Counted from the first letter of the stretch, positions 1 to 12,779 are shown. The stretch is DNA of 64,000 nt from Centroberyx gerrardi (GCF_048128805.1 NC_135998.1:12854656-12918655), one strand, 5' to 3'. Numbers and translations are program-made. The notes: a model not told the origin generated them from the sequence alone.

Positions 1-102
1 CCGACCCTGCTGAGGCCCGCGGAGAAGGACAGCAAGATCCCCACTAACCCCACACAGCCCATCAGCATGGGGGACAGCTGGTCCCTGGAAGTTATGTCAC
101 AG
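1..102 (+). CDS. bcr: bcr, penultimate coding exon (partial, RhoGAP domain end)
   Basis: Reading from base 1 gives PTLLRPAEKDSKIPTN and then GDSWSLEVMSQ, ending at a clean donor (cag|gtgagg). This matches the end of the RhoGAP domain of BCR, where the GPTLLRP segment follows the last catalytic helices. BCR is a cytoplasmic protein with kinase, RhoGEF and RacGAP activities; this part belongs to the GAP module that switches off Rac/Cdc42. The exon ends in phase 0 and joins the exon at 724. The 5' part of the exon and the rest of the gene lie outside the window. The paralogue ABR shares this domain but has a different tail, so bcr is preferred. Confidence 0.88.
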
Positions 103-272
103 GTGAGGCGAACAGCACCAGAGGGCCCCGTCCTTCACCCCATACTCTGTGGCATTGTTTTCTCCACAGGTCTTTGAATTTTGTTAATACTTTCTGATCA
201 AGATGCGCTGCCAGAAATTGTTGTCATTTCTTGAACTCAGTAGTTGATCATAAAGTTAAAGATCCACTAGGG

Positions 273-567
273 CAAAAATGATCAACCTTTTCGGCTCATG
301 ACCCCTTAAAATGAAGTGGTGTCTACTCGCGTCCCATCACAAGCGTGCAGAGTTCAACCAAAGAATGATTTTTTTCAGTTTCTTTCATTTGATTCATTAT
401 CAGAGGAGGCTTAGAGGCTGAAAACTATTCAGTATTTCACAAGAAAAATCTGAAAAAATAGACATGATAATTAATTTGTATAGTAGAAATATCCTTTTTT
501 CTATCCCATAAATCATCTTGCGACCCCCCCCAAAATAGTCTCATGACCCCCTGGTTGAGAATCACTG
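273..567. mobile_element. hAT-type MITE in the last bcr intron, with 8-bp target duplication
   Basis: The 8-mer cactaggg occurs at 265-272 and again at 568-575, exactly flanking this 295-bp segment. The ends are imperfect inverted repeats: the left begins caaaaatgatcaacc and the right, reverse-complemented, begins cagtgattctcaacc. Both ends then carry a 'catgacccc' motif facing inward. An 8-bp duplication with CA.../...TG ends is the hAT signature. No transposase is present, so it is a nonautonomous copy. Confidence 0.85.
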
Positions 568-723
568 CACTAGGGATCCTCTTCAGATGTATTTACATAT
601 GTTAAGATTTCATCTAGAAATTGATCATGGTGACTAGTAAAGGCAATATCAAAATCACCAATTGAATTTTTTTCTAATAAAAAAAAAAAACATCCCCTCT
701 CCTCCCTCTGTGTGTTTATGCAG

Positions 724-813
724 GTCCAGGTGTTGCTGTACTTCCTCCAGCTGGAGACGATCCCCACCCCAGACAGTAAACGACAGAGCATCCTCTTCTC
801 CACTGAAGTATAG
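724..813 (+). CDS. bcr: bcr, last coding exon and stop codon
   Basis: After the acceptor (tttatgcag) the frame reads VQVLLYFLQLETIPTPDSK and finishes with ILFSTEV and a TAG stop at 811-813, 29 codons in all. The ending KRQSILFSTEV is the BCR C-terminus as I know it. ABR ends differently, with an FSTDV-type tail. The C-terminal valine preceded by T-E fits a PDZ-binding motif (S/T-x-V), which in BCR is known to bind PDZ partners. The intron from 103 to 723 contains a hAT-type MITE. Confidence 0.92.
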   Translation, partial: VQVLLYFLQLETIPTPDSKRQSILFSTEV

Positions 814-3800
814 AGTAAAAGCGGCTCCCCGTCCCGAGATTTTGACTATGAAGGAGTGAAAAAGAGAGAGACTTTGGCTCAAACTGAGCCTATAATAGTA
901 TGTTTTTGAATTGAATGACATGGTTCAGTTTGGGATTGTCTCTGGCAATTCCCAATGGGCACAGCCACCAGAGGGCGCCATTGGGCCTCTGAAGATCTGA
1001 GGTGAGCTCCACCTCTCCGCAGCGTTCATGTCTCTCTGGTGAATACTCATTACTGTGCATCACACCCACTATTTAGTGTGATTCTCTGTACCTCCAGTGA
1101 TGCAGTATATCCCATCTACCTTTCTCCACCTCGCTCTGTCTCTTCGTTGCTCTTAACATCCAAACGTTACAGCTTGTATAAAGTTGTATTTAATAAATCG
1201 AGAAATTGGAATTGCAAACAAAACTGTCAGAATCAGTCCGTAAGAGAAAGAAATGTGTCTTTGTTGATTTTCTTTCTTACTGTTGCAGACATGGAAGGCC
1301 GTCCACATTTTATTGTTTTCTGTTGACTTCAGATGTTCTCAGTGTGCTTCTTAAAAAACACAAATGGACACTGTATTCCATCTATGTTTATTTTGGACAA
1401 TCATTAAGTCAAGACTCTCGCAAAGCTTTCTTGTTTATCCATCTCAAACGCCGAGCTGTGTCCTGTTGAGGAGATTCTGCCCGTGTCTTATATCATCTCA
1501 GAACATTGTTTCTGAGAAGACAAGAGGAGACGTTTGTTTTGCCTACAGGATTTAAAGACGAGCATCCGGAGCTGCCGTGACATTGGCTTTTTTTTCTATG
1601 TGTCAAGAAAGCCACAGGAATCCATAACACTTACATGTTAAATAAAGTGTTTACAACGTAAACAAACCCTGGACATAGACATAGGCTATGACTTAAAGAC
1701 GGACTGTAAGAAAAAAAGAACTGAAAGCGATGATTAGTAGTACACTGCAATCCGACTGCCTGCGGTTTTTCAACCACGAAAGCAAATTTCCTCTTTGTGT
1801 TGTTTGTGTCTCAAGGTAGTCTTCAGCTTAAATATCCAGGAAGCAATATATTTTCTAACATAGGAATTGTCTGTGTTCATATCTTTGTTGAGGAAATGTC
1901 CTTCTTGTTGTAACATAGGACATCTTGCCAAAATAATATGTTGTTTGTTTGTTTCTAGGAGAAAACGAAACAGTTGTATTTACAGATACAGTATGTACAT
2001 AATCTTAAAGTTGTATTTTTTTCTTTTTGTTTAACAGTGTAATCATTGTTGTTATTATTGTAATTTATTTTGGGGGCTGGGGGAGAAATCAAAACTAGTA
2101 TTTGTTTTTGTATGTCTACTTTTTGGTTTGATTAAGAAAGTGGTAGGTCTTAGCCTTGACTTCAAGTCTTGCAGTAAATAAGCAGGATTTAGCCTTGTTC
2201 TTATAGAAACAACTCCGCTGTTCTGTCCAGCATATCAATATTCATTTAAATATTATGAAGGTAACACACACATTGTAGTTAAATATGCTGCTGTGGAAAA
2301 AAAAAGGCACAAGCTCTTTAACTGCTGGGTCAACTGTGTTTCTCAGCAGTCCGTCTCACATCCAGAGACCGTCGTCTATCTAGTCTTGACATTATGCAAC
2401 GTCACGATACAGCGCACACACACATATGACATTGTTCTTTTTTTTACCATTTAATCTGTGGCTACAAAAGTGCACTCATGAAACGTTAGAACTACTGTAT
2501 TACAAATCAAGTGACCTGAGCACTCATCGAAGACCATATCTATTGATTTTAATGAAGGAATATTTGTTAATTCTGTTCAGTGTCATTCTATCCATTGTTT
2601 TCTCTCTCATGCATATGGAAAAACGTCCTGATTACTCTGTGTCCGCATGTGCCCTTTAATTGTTCTCCATCCTTTTTATGCCTGAAAGTCACTAACTCAA
2701 GGGCCAAGTTAGAGAAAAGCTCTTAGAATATTTTGTTGATACGAAAGTGAGAGATTTCTAGTTTTAATTTCTGTACCTTGATTTAACATGCAGGCATGTT
2801 TTATTGAAGATTTCTTTGTTCTCTTTTGACAATGTGTTGTCATAGACTTGTTATACTTGGCTTTAGGATGTCAGGTTTACACTCTACAGTATGTCCTTTC
2901 CTGGCCTATTAAAAGGAGGTGGTGAATATCATGTTCAGCAATGGTGGCTTGTAAGAAACTGGTTGACTAACTCTGCAATTAAATGTAATTCTGTGCTTTT
3001 CTTGCCCGGCCTCCCATATATCATGGGCACATAAATATAACCAATGGACCAGTTTAATGGATCTGGTTAAGTGTTTGTGTGTGTGATTGCGTCTGCGTTT
3101 CAGGTCACAAGGGAGGGCATGCATGAATGAATGATATAAATTAATAATGAAACTAAATGCTGTATTGCTGTGAGGGGTTTTTAAGACTTTTCAGAGTATC
3201 TTAAGCTAGAGGAGTCTTTCCTTTTGAACACATATCAACCATCTCTCTATGTGGGGAAATTTACAGTCAGTCACTTCCCACAGTAGTCGTTACGATTAAC
3301 TCATCTAGGAGGTTACAGTTACAAAAGAAGTTACCTCTCCTTTCTACATCACTTAACATTCAAAATCAAGCTAATGACAGTTTGCTTGATTTTGGACAAT
3401 TATTCAAAACACTCATTAAAAAGTTTGAACATTCTACCTGATGTCAACTTGGCGTTTTTGGTAAAAAGCCACATTGTACCAACCCCAGGTGCAATATTGT
3501 CCCGATATTTTTTCCGAAAATTTCCCTGCCCATGTGAAATTTCTTTCCCACCCACCTTAGGTTTTTTTTTATTATTTTTTTTGCTTTCTCATTCTGTGTC
3601 CCAAACTGTTCACGGGCATTGCATTGTGTAATTCTACTGTATGTAGCACACACTCATTTATTCACAGACTATATTAGGATGTGAGACAGATAACGCGTTC
3701 ACCGTTCACTTATCTATCTGTCATCTTTGTAACGAGTCCCCATCGGTTACACTGCTCTACCCTATTGTGCCTCAACACTTTTGCTTTTGTTTAGCGCCTG

Positions 3801-5487
3801 TTCTGTGGGATTCAAAGCATAAATTTTCGAATGTCAGTGGAAATGCTGATGCAGTCAGTGGGAGACTTCAGTCCTCTTCTCTCCTACAGCGGTGTTTCAG
3901 TCTCCTGTTGCCTTTGGTGAGGACAGTCACACATCTTTCATCCTTTTTAAGACTAATACAGGACCTTAGACTTTAGTATGGTCTTAGCTCATATACTGTA
4001 TGCCTGTGCTGCTCGCCACCTTCATCTGACTATGATGCTGTAGATCGAACTGAGTTTAGGTCAATCTTAGGGGGGCAAAGTATCGCTTTTTTTTTTGCTT
4101 GTTTTTTTAACCCTAAAAGACAGAAGTTCTTGCCTATGCCCTTGTTTTAGCTCTTAAAATTTTAGCTCATTTTTTTGCTTTTCTTTGTTTTCTTTTGTTT
4201 TTTTGGTCCCAGTTCAGTATATCAAGGTCTACTGCATCTATTTATGTATGATATGAATAATATCATCTAAAGTGAAATTAATATTAGAAGAGTGGTCTTA
4301 TATGGTATACTTGCTACACGAAAATATAACTTCTGCCATTCGTCTGTGATGTGAGTCCTTTGTCGCCGTCTGCTTATGAACTTTTGTTTATTTGCAGTCA
4401 GTTGCTGAAAGTCCTGTTACAGTTACAACTGCCAAACGGTCTGTAACTATTTTGTCCCCGAATTACTACCACTGTGTACAGCTGTAACTGCAAACAAAGT
4501 GGAACACCGCCTCCTTGTGAGAGGTCTGCATTGTCAGTTAGACTACGTATTTATTTGTGTCGTACACCAGACTGGCCACTGTGATTGTTTAGCTGTCCGA
4601 CTTTTAGACGACTGAATAGCAGGTGAAGGTTCTCGTCAGTTTGAAAGAAAGATTCTTTGAGTTCGCACAACTCAAATTTCTCATACTTTTCCGTAGAGTT
4701 GTATGATATGTATTATACTAGAGAGTACAGAATTTGGTTTCCATTTTACTTATTGTGGCGTCCATTTGAAGTTTGATCAGTAAGGATTGATCATGCTGGT
4801 GCAGCTCTAGTCTCTTTGAATAGCCAAACTGTCAGTATCTGGTAGAGGAGAAAACAGTCTTATTACTCTCAAATCCACATTGTTTTGGTCTGTTGATTGT
4901 CAGTGTAATTGCATGTATCCTCCATACTACAATTCCCTCCATAACCTCAGTCCCTTACTGCTGTACATGAAAAAGTAAAGACAGTATGCCAACATATTAT
5001 GTTTAATTCTGATGTGGAATAGGCTGAAAAGCCTGAAGATATGGAATATATTGATTGCTCTATATGAATCTACCATTTCAGTGTATGAAACTGTATGTGA
5101 AAAAATCATTCATTTAATGTAAAAAAAAAAAATTACATTACCCTGGCAATTGTCACTACTTTTCCATATTATATGTGATATTTTCCAATGACCCACTGCC
5201 GCAACTTCTCTGAAATCATGCTGACGTTACTTTAGGCTACTTTACCCTCCTGGAAATATGCCAGTTTTGTTTTATTCGATATACCATGTAAAGCTGAGGA
5301 TGGGACTTGCTGACCAACCACAAAAACAATAATTTAACACTTTCTCTTTTTCTTGCTCAATTTTTGATTCCTGTTCGACATTCAATGTTCTGCTTGTAGA
5401 ACTGTACAAAGGAATACTGTATTCTGAGGGCAAACATGTTTGGAAGGCATTTGCAGCCTATGTTTGTACACAAAAATGTTAAATAAA
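814..5487 (+). other. bcr: probable bcr 3' UTR and downstream AT-rich region
   Basis: No splice-bounded coding exon or recognisable repeat is seen in this AT-rich stretch after the bcr stop. Candidate polyadenylation signals AATAAA lie at about 1191, 1641 and 5482. The last is followed by T-rich sequence and would fit a long 3' UTR. Which signal is used cannot be told from sequence alone. The short open frames here have no family resemblance that I recognise. Confidence 0.45.
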
Positions 5488-6229
5488 ATCTCCTGTATCT
5501 ACGTACATGGGTATTTTGCATTTTTTTAAATGAAACAAACACACACACACACACACACAATACATCCCACAATTGCAAGCAGCAGCAGAATTCACTGCAC
5601 TGTCAGAGTCATTATAGTTTTTTGTGGATCCCTCTGGTTTCTACACCTTAACCATTAGCAAACACCGGATGCATAGAGTGTTATGGAGTCTCACCTTTAC
5701 CCTCCATAAACAAATGTTAGCCTACAACTGTAAACATATACCGACTCATTAATGTAATATACCATAAATGTAGCTTAATCAAAATTTGCAGCTAATAGAG
5801 TAATAATCCTGTTAATATAATAATTTTTCCATTAATGTGATAAATATTCCTCTTAATTCCTGTTAAGGTAATAATTGTTCCTGATTTTGCTCCACCTGAG
5901 GGAGACTTCTGATGTGAAAGCCTCATGCTTTTTTGTAGATGTGGGTTCAAGTTGGGGTCAGTTCACTTTCAAATCACTCAATTATATTCTTTACAGAATA
6001 AACTAAATACTCATCGAACAATAATATCTCTGTAATTGTTGAGAGTGGAGACTTTCAGCTTGAATTTGAGGGGCTTGTCCACCCTATATTGAATGATTAA
6101 CAAAGTATAGACATTTTTGTCATCATCGTCTTGCTCCAGACGACAGTACAGAGCTTTAAATGTATGGAGCCAAAATGACAAACAAGCTCTCACTGTACAA
6201 ATATTTAGAAAGATTTAGGTATATATATA
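5488..6229. other. intergenic AT-rich stretch with a short (AC)n run
   Basis: A perfect (AC) microsatellite of about 20 bp lies at 5539-5559. The rest is AT-rich with no gene, RNA or repeat that I recognise. Confidence 0.6.
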
Positions 6230-6600
6230 GAATTGTTTATGAATGTAGGGCAAATCTGTTTATGGGAGTCAGCGTACCTGATAAATACAAAATGTTTCTG
6301 TTCTCAAAAGGTAGTTATCTAAGTCACCACCTCTCCTCTGCTTCAGTACCAATGCAGCATAGAGAATGAGAATTATGACCCATTTTAACAAAGTGATTAG
6401 CAATTGTCGAAGCAGGATCCCCACGTCTAATTACACTCTTATGTTCACTGAGTCTGACTTTTAATGATATGACCACTTTCCCAACATATTCCACATGACC
6501 GCAAGGGCATAATAAAAGATATATCACATGTGTAATCTTCATAAATTCCCTAATAAATTTAGAGTAAAAACCATTTTTGATATGCTGCAACATGAAGCGG
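6230..6600 (-). mobile_element. Penelope-like element fragment, GIY-YIG endonuclease part
   Basis: On the minus strand the frame ending near 6324 reads THVIYLLLCPCGHVEYVGK, then LKVRLSEHKSVIRRG and ANHFVKMGHN. The 'VIYLL.C.CG..YVGKT'-like pattern followed by R..EH is that of the C-terminal GIY-YIG endonuclease of Penelope-like retroelements; the expected GIY is VIY and YIG is YVG here. No reverse transcriptase is seen upstream on this strand, so this is a short 3' remnant. It is unrelated in position to the fuller copy at 19.5-21.0 kb. Confidence 0.7.
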
Positions 6601-6649
6601 CTTGTTAAATTAGTAAAAACCTTTGCAAAGGCCCAAATGACTACAGTAG

Positions 6650-9040
6650 AGGTAAATTTCCGACATCTTGTGGTTGTGCATCTTGTAGGAGCAGCATGTC
6701 ACTAAGCGGAGCTGCTGTACTGGAAATGAATAAGAGACCGACTTTGCGGAGAGTGATGGGGGTATAGGTGCATTTTCTGGTTCAACCATACATAGACTAC
6801 AGTACCCTTATAGGCCTATAGGATTTGCCTCCATAGGCTGTGCACAGCGAACCAGTTTGAAAGAATAACCATTAGGGCAACTGACTCACAAGTGTTTGCA
6901 CTATTCTGTATTTCAGGCAGATTTCTGTATTTCGGGCAGTGTGATGATCAGGCCTAATGAGGAGAGTGCAGTGATATCATAGCCTATAATGTAATGAAGT
7001 AGCCTATTTTACAATTTAGAGATAAAATAGATAATTAGGCTTATTGTTTGCAAAAAATAAGCCTCTCGTCGGTTTGTTAGATGAGGCAAAGGACGGCAGT
7101 GGGAGCAGGAAAGAGGAGACACAGTGACATCTTGTGGTTATTTGTAGATCTTGCAGGCGCAACCTGTCACTAAGACTGCTGCTGCACTGACAGTGAACCA
7201 GAAACCATCTTTGTGGACACTTCTTTCAACCCTTAGATAGTGGAATGACAGACCTAATTTAATGAGGAACTGTAACATTTGAAATAAAAAAATCTTTTAG
7301 CCTACAGGCAAGATGAAACATCATTATTAACTTATTATCAAATCATATAAAAATCCAGACGAAAGACAACAATAGCATTGTATGAATGAAAGATAAGGCA
7401 GGATTACATACAGTAGGGTTGCATGAAAGAAGAGAAAGGACTTTACCGGCATCTTGTGGTTGCTTGTGGATCTTGCAGCAGCAGCTTGTCACCAAGCGAA
7501 GCTGCTGCACGGACAGTGAAGAGGAGACTGACAGTGACATGAAGCTAGCTGGTTTTCTTGGGGGTAGGCCACTGGCATATTTCTAGTTGGCACTATGAAA
7601 AAAGGCTCATTTGGGCATAAAAACTCAGACCAACTCATATAGCAGCACCACACCGAACCAATGTGAAGGATCAAACTACTGGCTCGCTCCTGTTTGCACT
7701 AATAGGCCTAAATGTAGATGGTTTATTAGTTCTTGGCAAATAACATTTCCTCCTGAGTTTAAAAGCCAATCCATCAGTGGTTAAATATTGGTATTGGAGC
7801 CACACTATAGAGCATTAGTCCAAAAATAGAGAACGAAACGTTAACATGTTAACATTTTTGTTAGCATTTTTATTTTTTACTAAAACATCATGTATCACTG
7901 AACATTATCATCAATATTCATATGCAAGATGAAGGGCAGCAACAGGATTACATGAAAGAAGAGGAAGACTTGCGACATCCTGTGGTTGCTTTTGGATCTT
8001 GCAGGAGCGACTTGTCACTGAGCAGAGCTGCTGCACGGACAGTGAATCTGACATGGAGTTTGTGGACAGTGATACCCTGGGTGATTTTCTGGGGGTAGCT
8101 AAAATATGAGCAAATTGTATAGTTCAAATGCATTGGCACTAAGGTCTAGTATGAAATAAAGCTCATTTGGGTAAGGGAATCCAAACAAATCTTCTATTTG
8201 TAGAGCTGCAGCATGAAGCATAGGCCTAATTTTGAGAAAAGTTAAAAGAAAACAGCATTCTCATGAGAATGCATGCCATGCAAGATGTATCAGCTTGTTG
8301 GATCGTGTAAAAACTAGATAAATATGAGAGAAGAGGTTTTGCAGGGCCACAATGAATAGGAGACAGACTGTGTGGTGATGACAGCGCCCTGGACGATTTT
8401 TCTGGGGCAATTTGAAAAAAAAAACACAAAAAAAATGCTCATTCTTTTCAGACTGACTTTCTCCTTGCTCGCTTTCACCCACTACCACTCACTAGGCCTA
8501 CATTTTCCTTAATATTTTTTATAGGGTGTCAGGCTATTAAACATCCTTGTGTAGCTGCTAGAAAAGGAAACCAGAGTGGCACTGAGTCAGCCCAGGCATT
8601 CTGTGCGTTTCTCCTCTTGTCTATTACATCTAACAATCTTTCATGTCATTATTTTGTTAATATTTCAAATACATGAGTTCCTAAAGAAATCCTTCTCTAT
8701 AAGGACGGGAATAGCTGTTCTTGTCAGAACCAGTAGCCAATCTGTTTGGTTCAGTTTATTTTCAGGCTCCTTATGAATTCATGGGTGTAAACAACATTCG
8801 ACCATGTAGACCCAGTGACTTCATTAACCTGACATGAAGAAGCTTAGAAATTGGCAATAATGCACAGGTTTCACTAGCGTTTGTTTCCTGTTGCCACATA
8901 AAATCATGTAAAAAACAAACAAGAAAAAATAAGGCAAAGTCAAACATAGGATTAGAAGAGGTAGGCTACGTTTCTGACATCTTGTGGTTGCTTGTGGATC
9001 TTGCAGGAGCAGCTTGTCACTATGAGGATCTGCACAGCAC
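6650..9040 (+). repeat. block of about six degenerate direct repeats with a shared 90-bp core
   Basis: A core reading roughly 'gacatcttgtggttgcttg', then 'gatcttgcaggagcagcttg' and 'tcactaagc...gctgctgcac', recurs on the + strand near 6658, 7124, 7445, 7970 and 8975. A shorter, more decayed copy lies near 8330. Spacing is 320-640 bp. The flanks are also shared: 'gattacatgaaagaagagga' before the core in two copies, and 'tttctgggggtag' plus 'aaaggctcatttggg'-like text after it. This is a diverged tandem array, not isolated TE copies. No open frame is conserved across the units. Confidence 0.75.
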
Positions 9041-9530
9041 ACATGTTAAAGCCTACTTCTCAACACAAAGTATGTTAATGACAATATAACACAACATGCC
9101 TAACAAAGACACACGTGTTCAAAATGCACAACCTTTTTAAGACTGTATTCCAAACACCCACAGGCCTTTAACTCACAGGTAGGCAACTGTTAGTTGTAGC
9201 CTAATTTTAAAAATAAGTAGGCCAATCTAAATGCTACATATCACAAAAAGTCATTTCCTTGTTCGTTGTTCGTTCCTTGTTCAAAATGATGACACTTTGA
9301 TATTCATAATAGCTGAAATAGACTTTTATCCAAACATCATAACACAAGCTGTTTTGTCCGCGCTCAGTTATTAATTTACTATTTACTATTCCTCTTTCAC
9401 ACCTCTCAATATCCTCTTTTGAATTCCATGCTGTTTCTGTATCTCTACCTATCAAGCTCAACATTGTGATAATCTACCGCCCCCCTGATCAGCTTGGTGA
9501 CTTCTTTAATGAGATGGATGTCCTCCTCTC

Positions 9531-9580
9531 CTTCTTTCCTGAGGATGGCGTGGAGTGGAGTGCCATCCTCAGGAAAGAAG
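9531..9580. repeat. perfect 19-bp inverted repeat inside the LINE
   Basis: The arms cttctttcctgaggatggc (9531-9549) and gccatcctcaggaaagaag (9562-9580) are exact reverse complements around a 12-nt loop. The left arm encodes FFPEDG, normal for this LINE. The right arm inserts ILRKEE where the family goes almost directly on to LGDFNI, so the right arm is an inverted copy of the left. Confidence 0.9.
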
Positions 9581-10164
9581 AATGCATTCTTCTGGGTGAC
9601 TTCAACATCCAGCCAGTGAAATTGCAATCCCTGGCCTTCCTTAACTTTTTCTCATCTTTTGACCTTACCCTTTCTCAATCTACTCTGACTCACAAGGCAG
9701 GGAACCTGCTTGACCTCATCTTCACCAGATCCTGCTGCACCTCCAACCTTACTGTTACCCCCTCTTCCTGTATCACCTCCCACTCAACATCCACTCACAC
9801 TATCACCACCCGGTGCAACCTAAAAACTCTCTCACCTACCTCGCTCTCTTCTGCTATCCTTTCCTCGCTTTCCTCAGCCGAGCAGTTCTCTCTCCTGTCC
9901 ACTGAGGAGGCCTCCACTACTCTTCTATCCTCTCTTTCCTCCTCTCTTGACTCTCTCTGCCCACTAACCACTAAACCAGCTCGATCCTCTCCACCCGCTC
10001 CTTGGCCGTCTGAATCTCTGCGAACTCATAGAACAGAGGTTCGGGCAGCTGAGAGGAAATGGAGAAAATCGCAGTGCCCTTACGATCTCGCTGCCTACCA
10101 CCTTCTCCTCTCCAACTTCACCTCTGCTGTGTCAACAGCAAAGATGTCCTTCATTACTGAAATC

Positions 10165-10559
10165 AGGAATCAGACTTTTCAAGGACTTTCCAGGCCCAAT
10201 GCCCTCAAATTCAAGGACTCAACACGGCATAGTTTGAGACACGGATCAAGGTTAATTACTGTTACAACACTGAGAATTTTTATAATGAGAACTAGCAGGC
10301 TTTACAGAAGCTCACAGACAACAATTAAAAAGAGAGAGAGGCTTGAATGTGTGAACACTTCTCAACTGCGCTGTGTTACAGTGATGGCAGACTGTGGTCT
10401 CTTGAACTTCAATTTCTATTCTTGCACAAAATATATAAATTCAAGGACTTTCAATGACCCATGTCTATTTATGTCTATTTTCAAAAACTTTCAAGGCCTT
10501 GCTTTTTTTTTCTCAAATTCACAAACTTTCAAGGATTTCAAGGACCCGTGGGGCCCCTG
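10165..10559. mobile_element. insertion nested in the L2-like LINE
   Basis: LINE-type coding sequence stops after KMSFITEI and resumes with IHSSASNPRNCF, with about 395 bp of unrelated AT-rich DNA between. The string tgaaatc occurs at both junctions (10158-10164 and 10560-10566), consistent with a 6-7-bp target duplication. The insert repeatedly carries 'tcaaggacttt'-like text near both ends. Its termini (cagg.../...cctg) are compatible with a hAT MITE, but the duplication is not a clean 8 bp, so the class is uncertain. Confidence 0.55.
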
Positions 10560-11805
10560 TGAAATCCACTCTTCTGCCTCCAACCCCAGAAACTGTTTTC
10601 CACCTTCTTTTTATGCAACACCCTTGAGCGAGCAGTTTCTAACCAACTCTCTCTCTATCTCTCCCAGAATGACCTCCTGGACCCTCTTCAATCCGGTTTC
10701 AAGGCTTCTCACTCTACTGAGACTGCACTCGTTGCTGTCACAGAGGCCCTGCACACTGCCAGGGCTTCATCCCTCTCCTCTGCCCTTGTCCTCCTTGACT
10801 TGTCTGCTGCACAAATTGATGGGCGCATCTCCGCATGTCTCAAAGACATCAGTGCTTGGATGTCTGTGCACCACTTCAATGTCAATCTTGAAGCTCAATT
10901 TCAAGACGGAGCTACTCTTTCTCCCAGGGAAAGATTGCCCTTTCACAGACCTCTCCATCTCCATTGACAACATCACTGTGTTGCCCTCTCCAACTGCCAA
11001 GAACCTCGGGGTGATCCTGGACAACCAGCTGTCCTGCTCTGCCTACATTGCAGTGACAACCCGCTCCTGTAGGTTCTCCCTCTATAACATCTGCAAAATA
11101 TGCCCGTTCCTTACGAGGGAAGCGGTACAACTCCTGGCCCAGGCACTTGTCATCTCCCGCCTGGACTACTGCAACGTTCTTCTGGCCAGGCCGCCTCTGC
11201 CATCAGACCTTTACAGTGTATTCAGAACGCTGCAGCCCGTCTGGTGTTCAACCAACCAAAATTCTCTCACGTCACTCCCCTCTTCCGGTCGCTTCACTGG
11301 CTTCCTATCTCTGCACGCATCAAATTCAAGACACTGGTACTCGCCTACAGAGCAGTACATCAGACTGCCCCTCCCTATCTGCAATGTCTGGTCAGGTTCC
11401 AAACCTCGCCTCGCTCCCTCCACTCCTCCACCCTTGCCGGTCGCCTCGCCCCTCCATCGCTACGTGGGCTCAGAAGTCGCTCATCCCGGTCGCGACTCTT
11501 CTCATCCCTGGTGCCACAATGGTGGAACGAGCTCCCCCCTTCCATCAGAATGGCCGAATCATTGCCCATCTTTCGGCAGAGACTAAAAACACATTTCTTC
11601 AGGTTACACCTGGACCCCTCTTGAACTAACCTATCTTCTTCCCCTTCCTTAAAAAAAAACAAAAATGAATGCTACTTATTCCTATTAAAGGCTTAGCTGG
11701 TGATGAAGACTGTGATGCACAGTTGGTTTCACTACTGTTGACAAAATGCACTTATTGTAAGTCGGTTTGGACAAAAGCGTCTGCTAAATGACGTAATGTA
11801 ATGTA

Positions 11806-12779
11806 CAGAAGCATGACAGGAATACTGCCAGTTTGACTCCCAAACTGGCTGGGAAAGTGAATACAAAACGCCCTCTTCTCTCTTAATAACTATTGTTGAG
11901 CTACACTTACACTCACATAAACGTTATGTTGAAACGAGTTAGCTTGTGTCTTTGTTAAGTTGCACCATGAAGACTAAAGGTGCAGCTTAACTAGTAGAGT
12001 GTAAAGGCGTCACTAACCAAACCACTGTCACGGTAACCTTTTCACCTTCTGTCAATTTCTCCTAAAGTTAATGTTCTCCAAAGTTAATGTTAACCTAAGA
12101 GATAATGAGAGAAAAAGATGATAGCATAACCGAACATCAGCAAATTTGTGCGTTATCTATCAAATAGAAAACCCTCACACATTTTTGGTTTTTGGCATTT
12201 TGACCTTAATTTGACAGTTAATGTAGAGATGGAAAGAAAGATAGAAAGATTGGGAGAGAAAGGGGGGACAAAATGCCAGCATCGAAACACATTTTATCTA
12301 TGAAGGTTAAAAAGCCTCATTCTCAAGCCAAACAAGCACAGATCCTGTACAGACCCTCAATTCTATGCACTGAAGCACTGCGACATGGTTAAATTACCTA
12401 ATTCCACTAACGTTATTTAAATACTACTAGATGACGTCACCTACTGTTACAGTTTGTAAGGCAGCAAGACTTTTGTTTTCACACCGGGAGACTCTGTGGA
12501 TTGAGTTCTGCTGGTCTGCTCTCTGTACATCTCCAAATTACCGACATGACATGATGCGCACATCAGGAGCATTCGATTTAGATCCATTTCTAGACACTGA
12601 CCAACTTTTGATTTTGTGCCTCTGTATGGGAAACACTGCATCTCACAGTCAAAGACGCCCTCTAGAGGCCATATCTGACGAAGCGCATCATCTCACTAAG
12701 CGTTACCTGACTGACTGACTGACCTGAATTTGCCTTGTGATGCCCTTGGCATGTGAATATATTAGTATTTAGCATGGGG
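11806..12779. other. intergenic, nothing recognised
   Basis: AT-rich DNA downstream of the LINE tail. The open frame at 12431-12718 matches no family I know and has no splice or promoter context to support it. Confidence 0.5.

Larger units (their letters stand above)
9410..11805 (+). mobile_element. L2-like LINE, 5' truncated, interrupted and inactivated
   Basis: The 5' part encodes the end of an AP-endonuclease: IVIIYRPPDQLGDFF and then LLGDFNI. A linker with many Ser/Thr residues follows. The 3' part encodes the C-terminal LINE region (VISRLDYCN, AARLVFNQPKFSHVTPL, LHWLPISARIKFKT, PQWWNELP, RLKTHFFRLHLD), ending near 11624. The tail 'ttggacaaaagcgtctgcta' (11767 on) is typical of fish L2-type elements. 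The catalytic part of the reverse transcriptase, with its YADD box, is missing: the frame jumps from LVLLDLSAA straight to ISACLKDISAWMS near 10800-10840. Several frameshifts and a nested insertion also mark the copy as dead, so the 706-residue open frame over it is not a host gene. Confidence 0.85.

Noticed and set aside
1..813. abr instead of bcr
   Set aside because: The C-terminal residues ILFSTEV and the LETIPTPDSKR stretch follow BCR, not the ABR-type ending.
9466..11586. A 706-codon open frame as a host gene
   Set aside because: It is a mosaic of LINE endonuclease and C-terminal sequence, an inserted MITE and out-of-frame LINE regions. The RT core is deleted.
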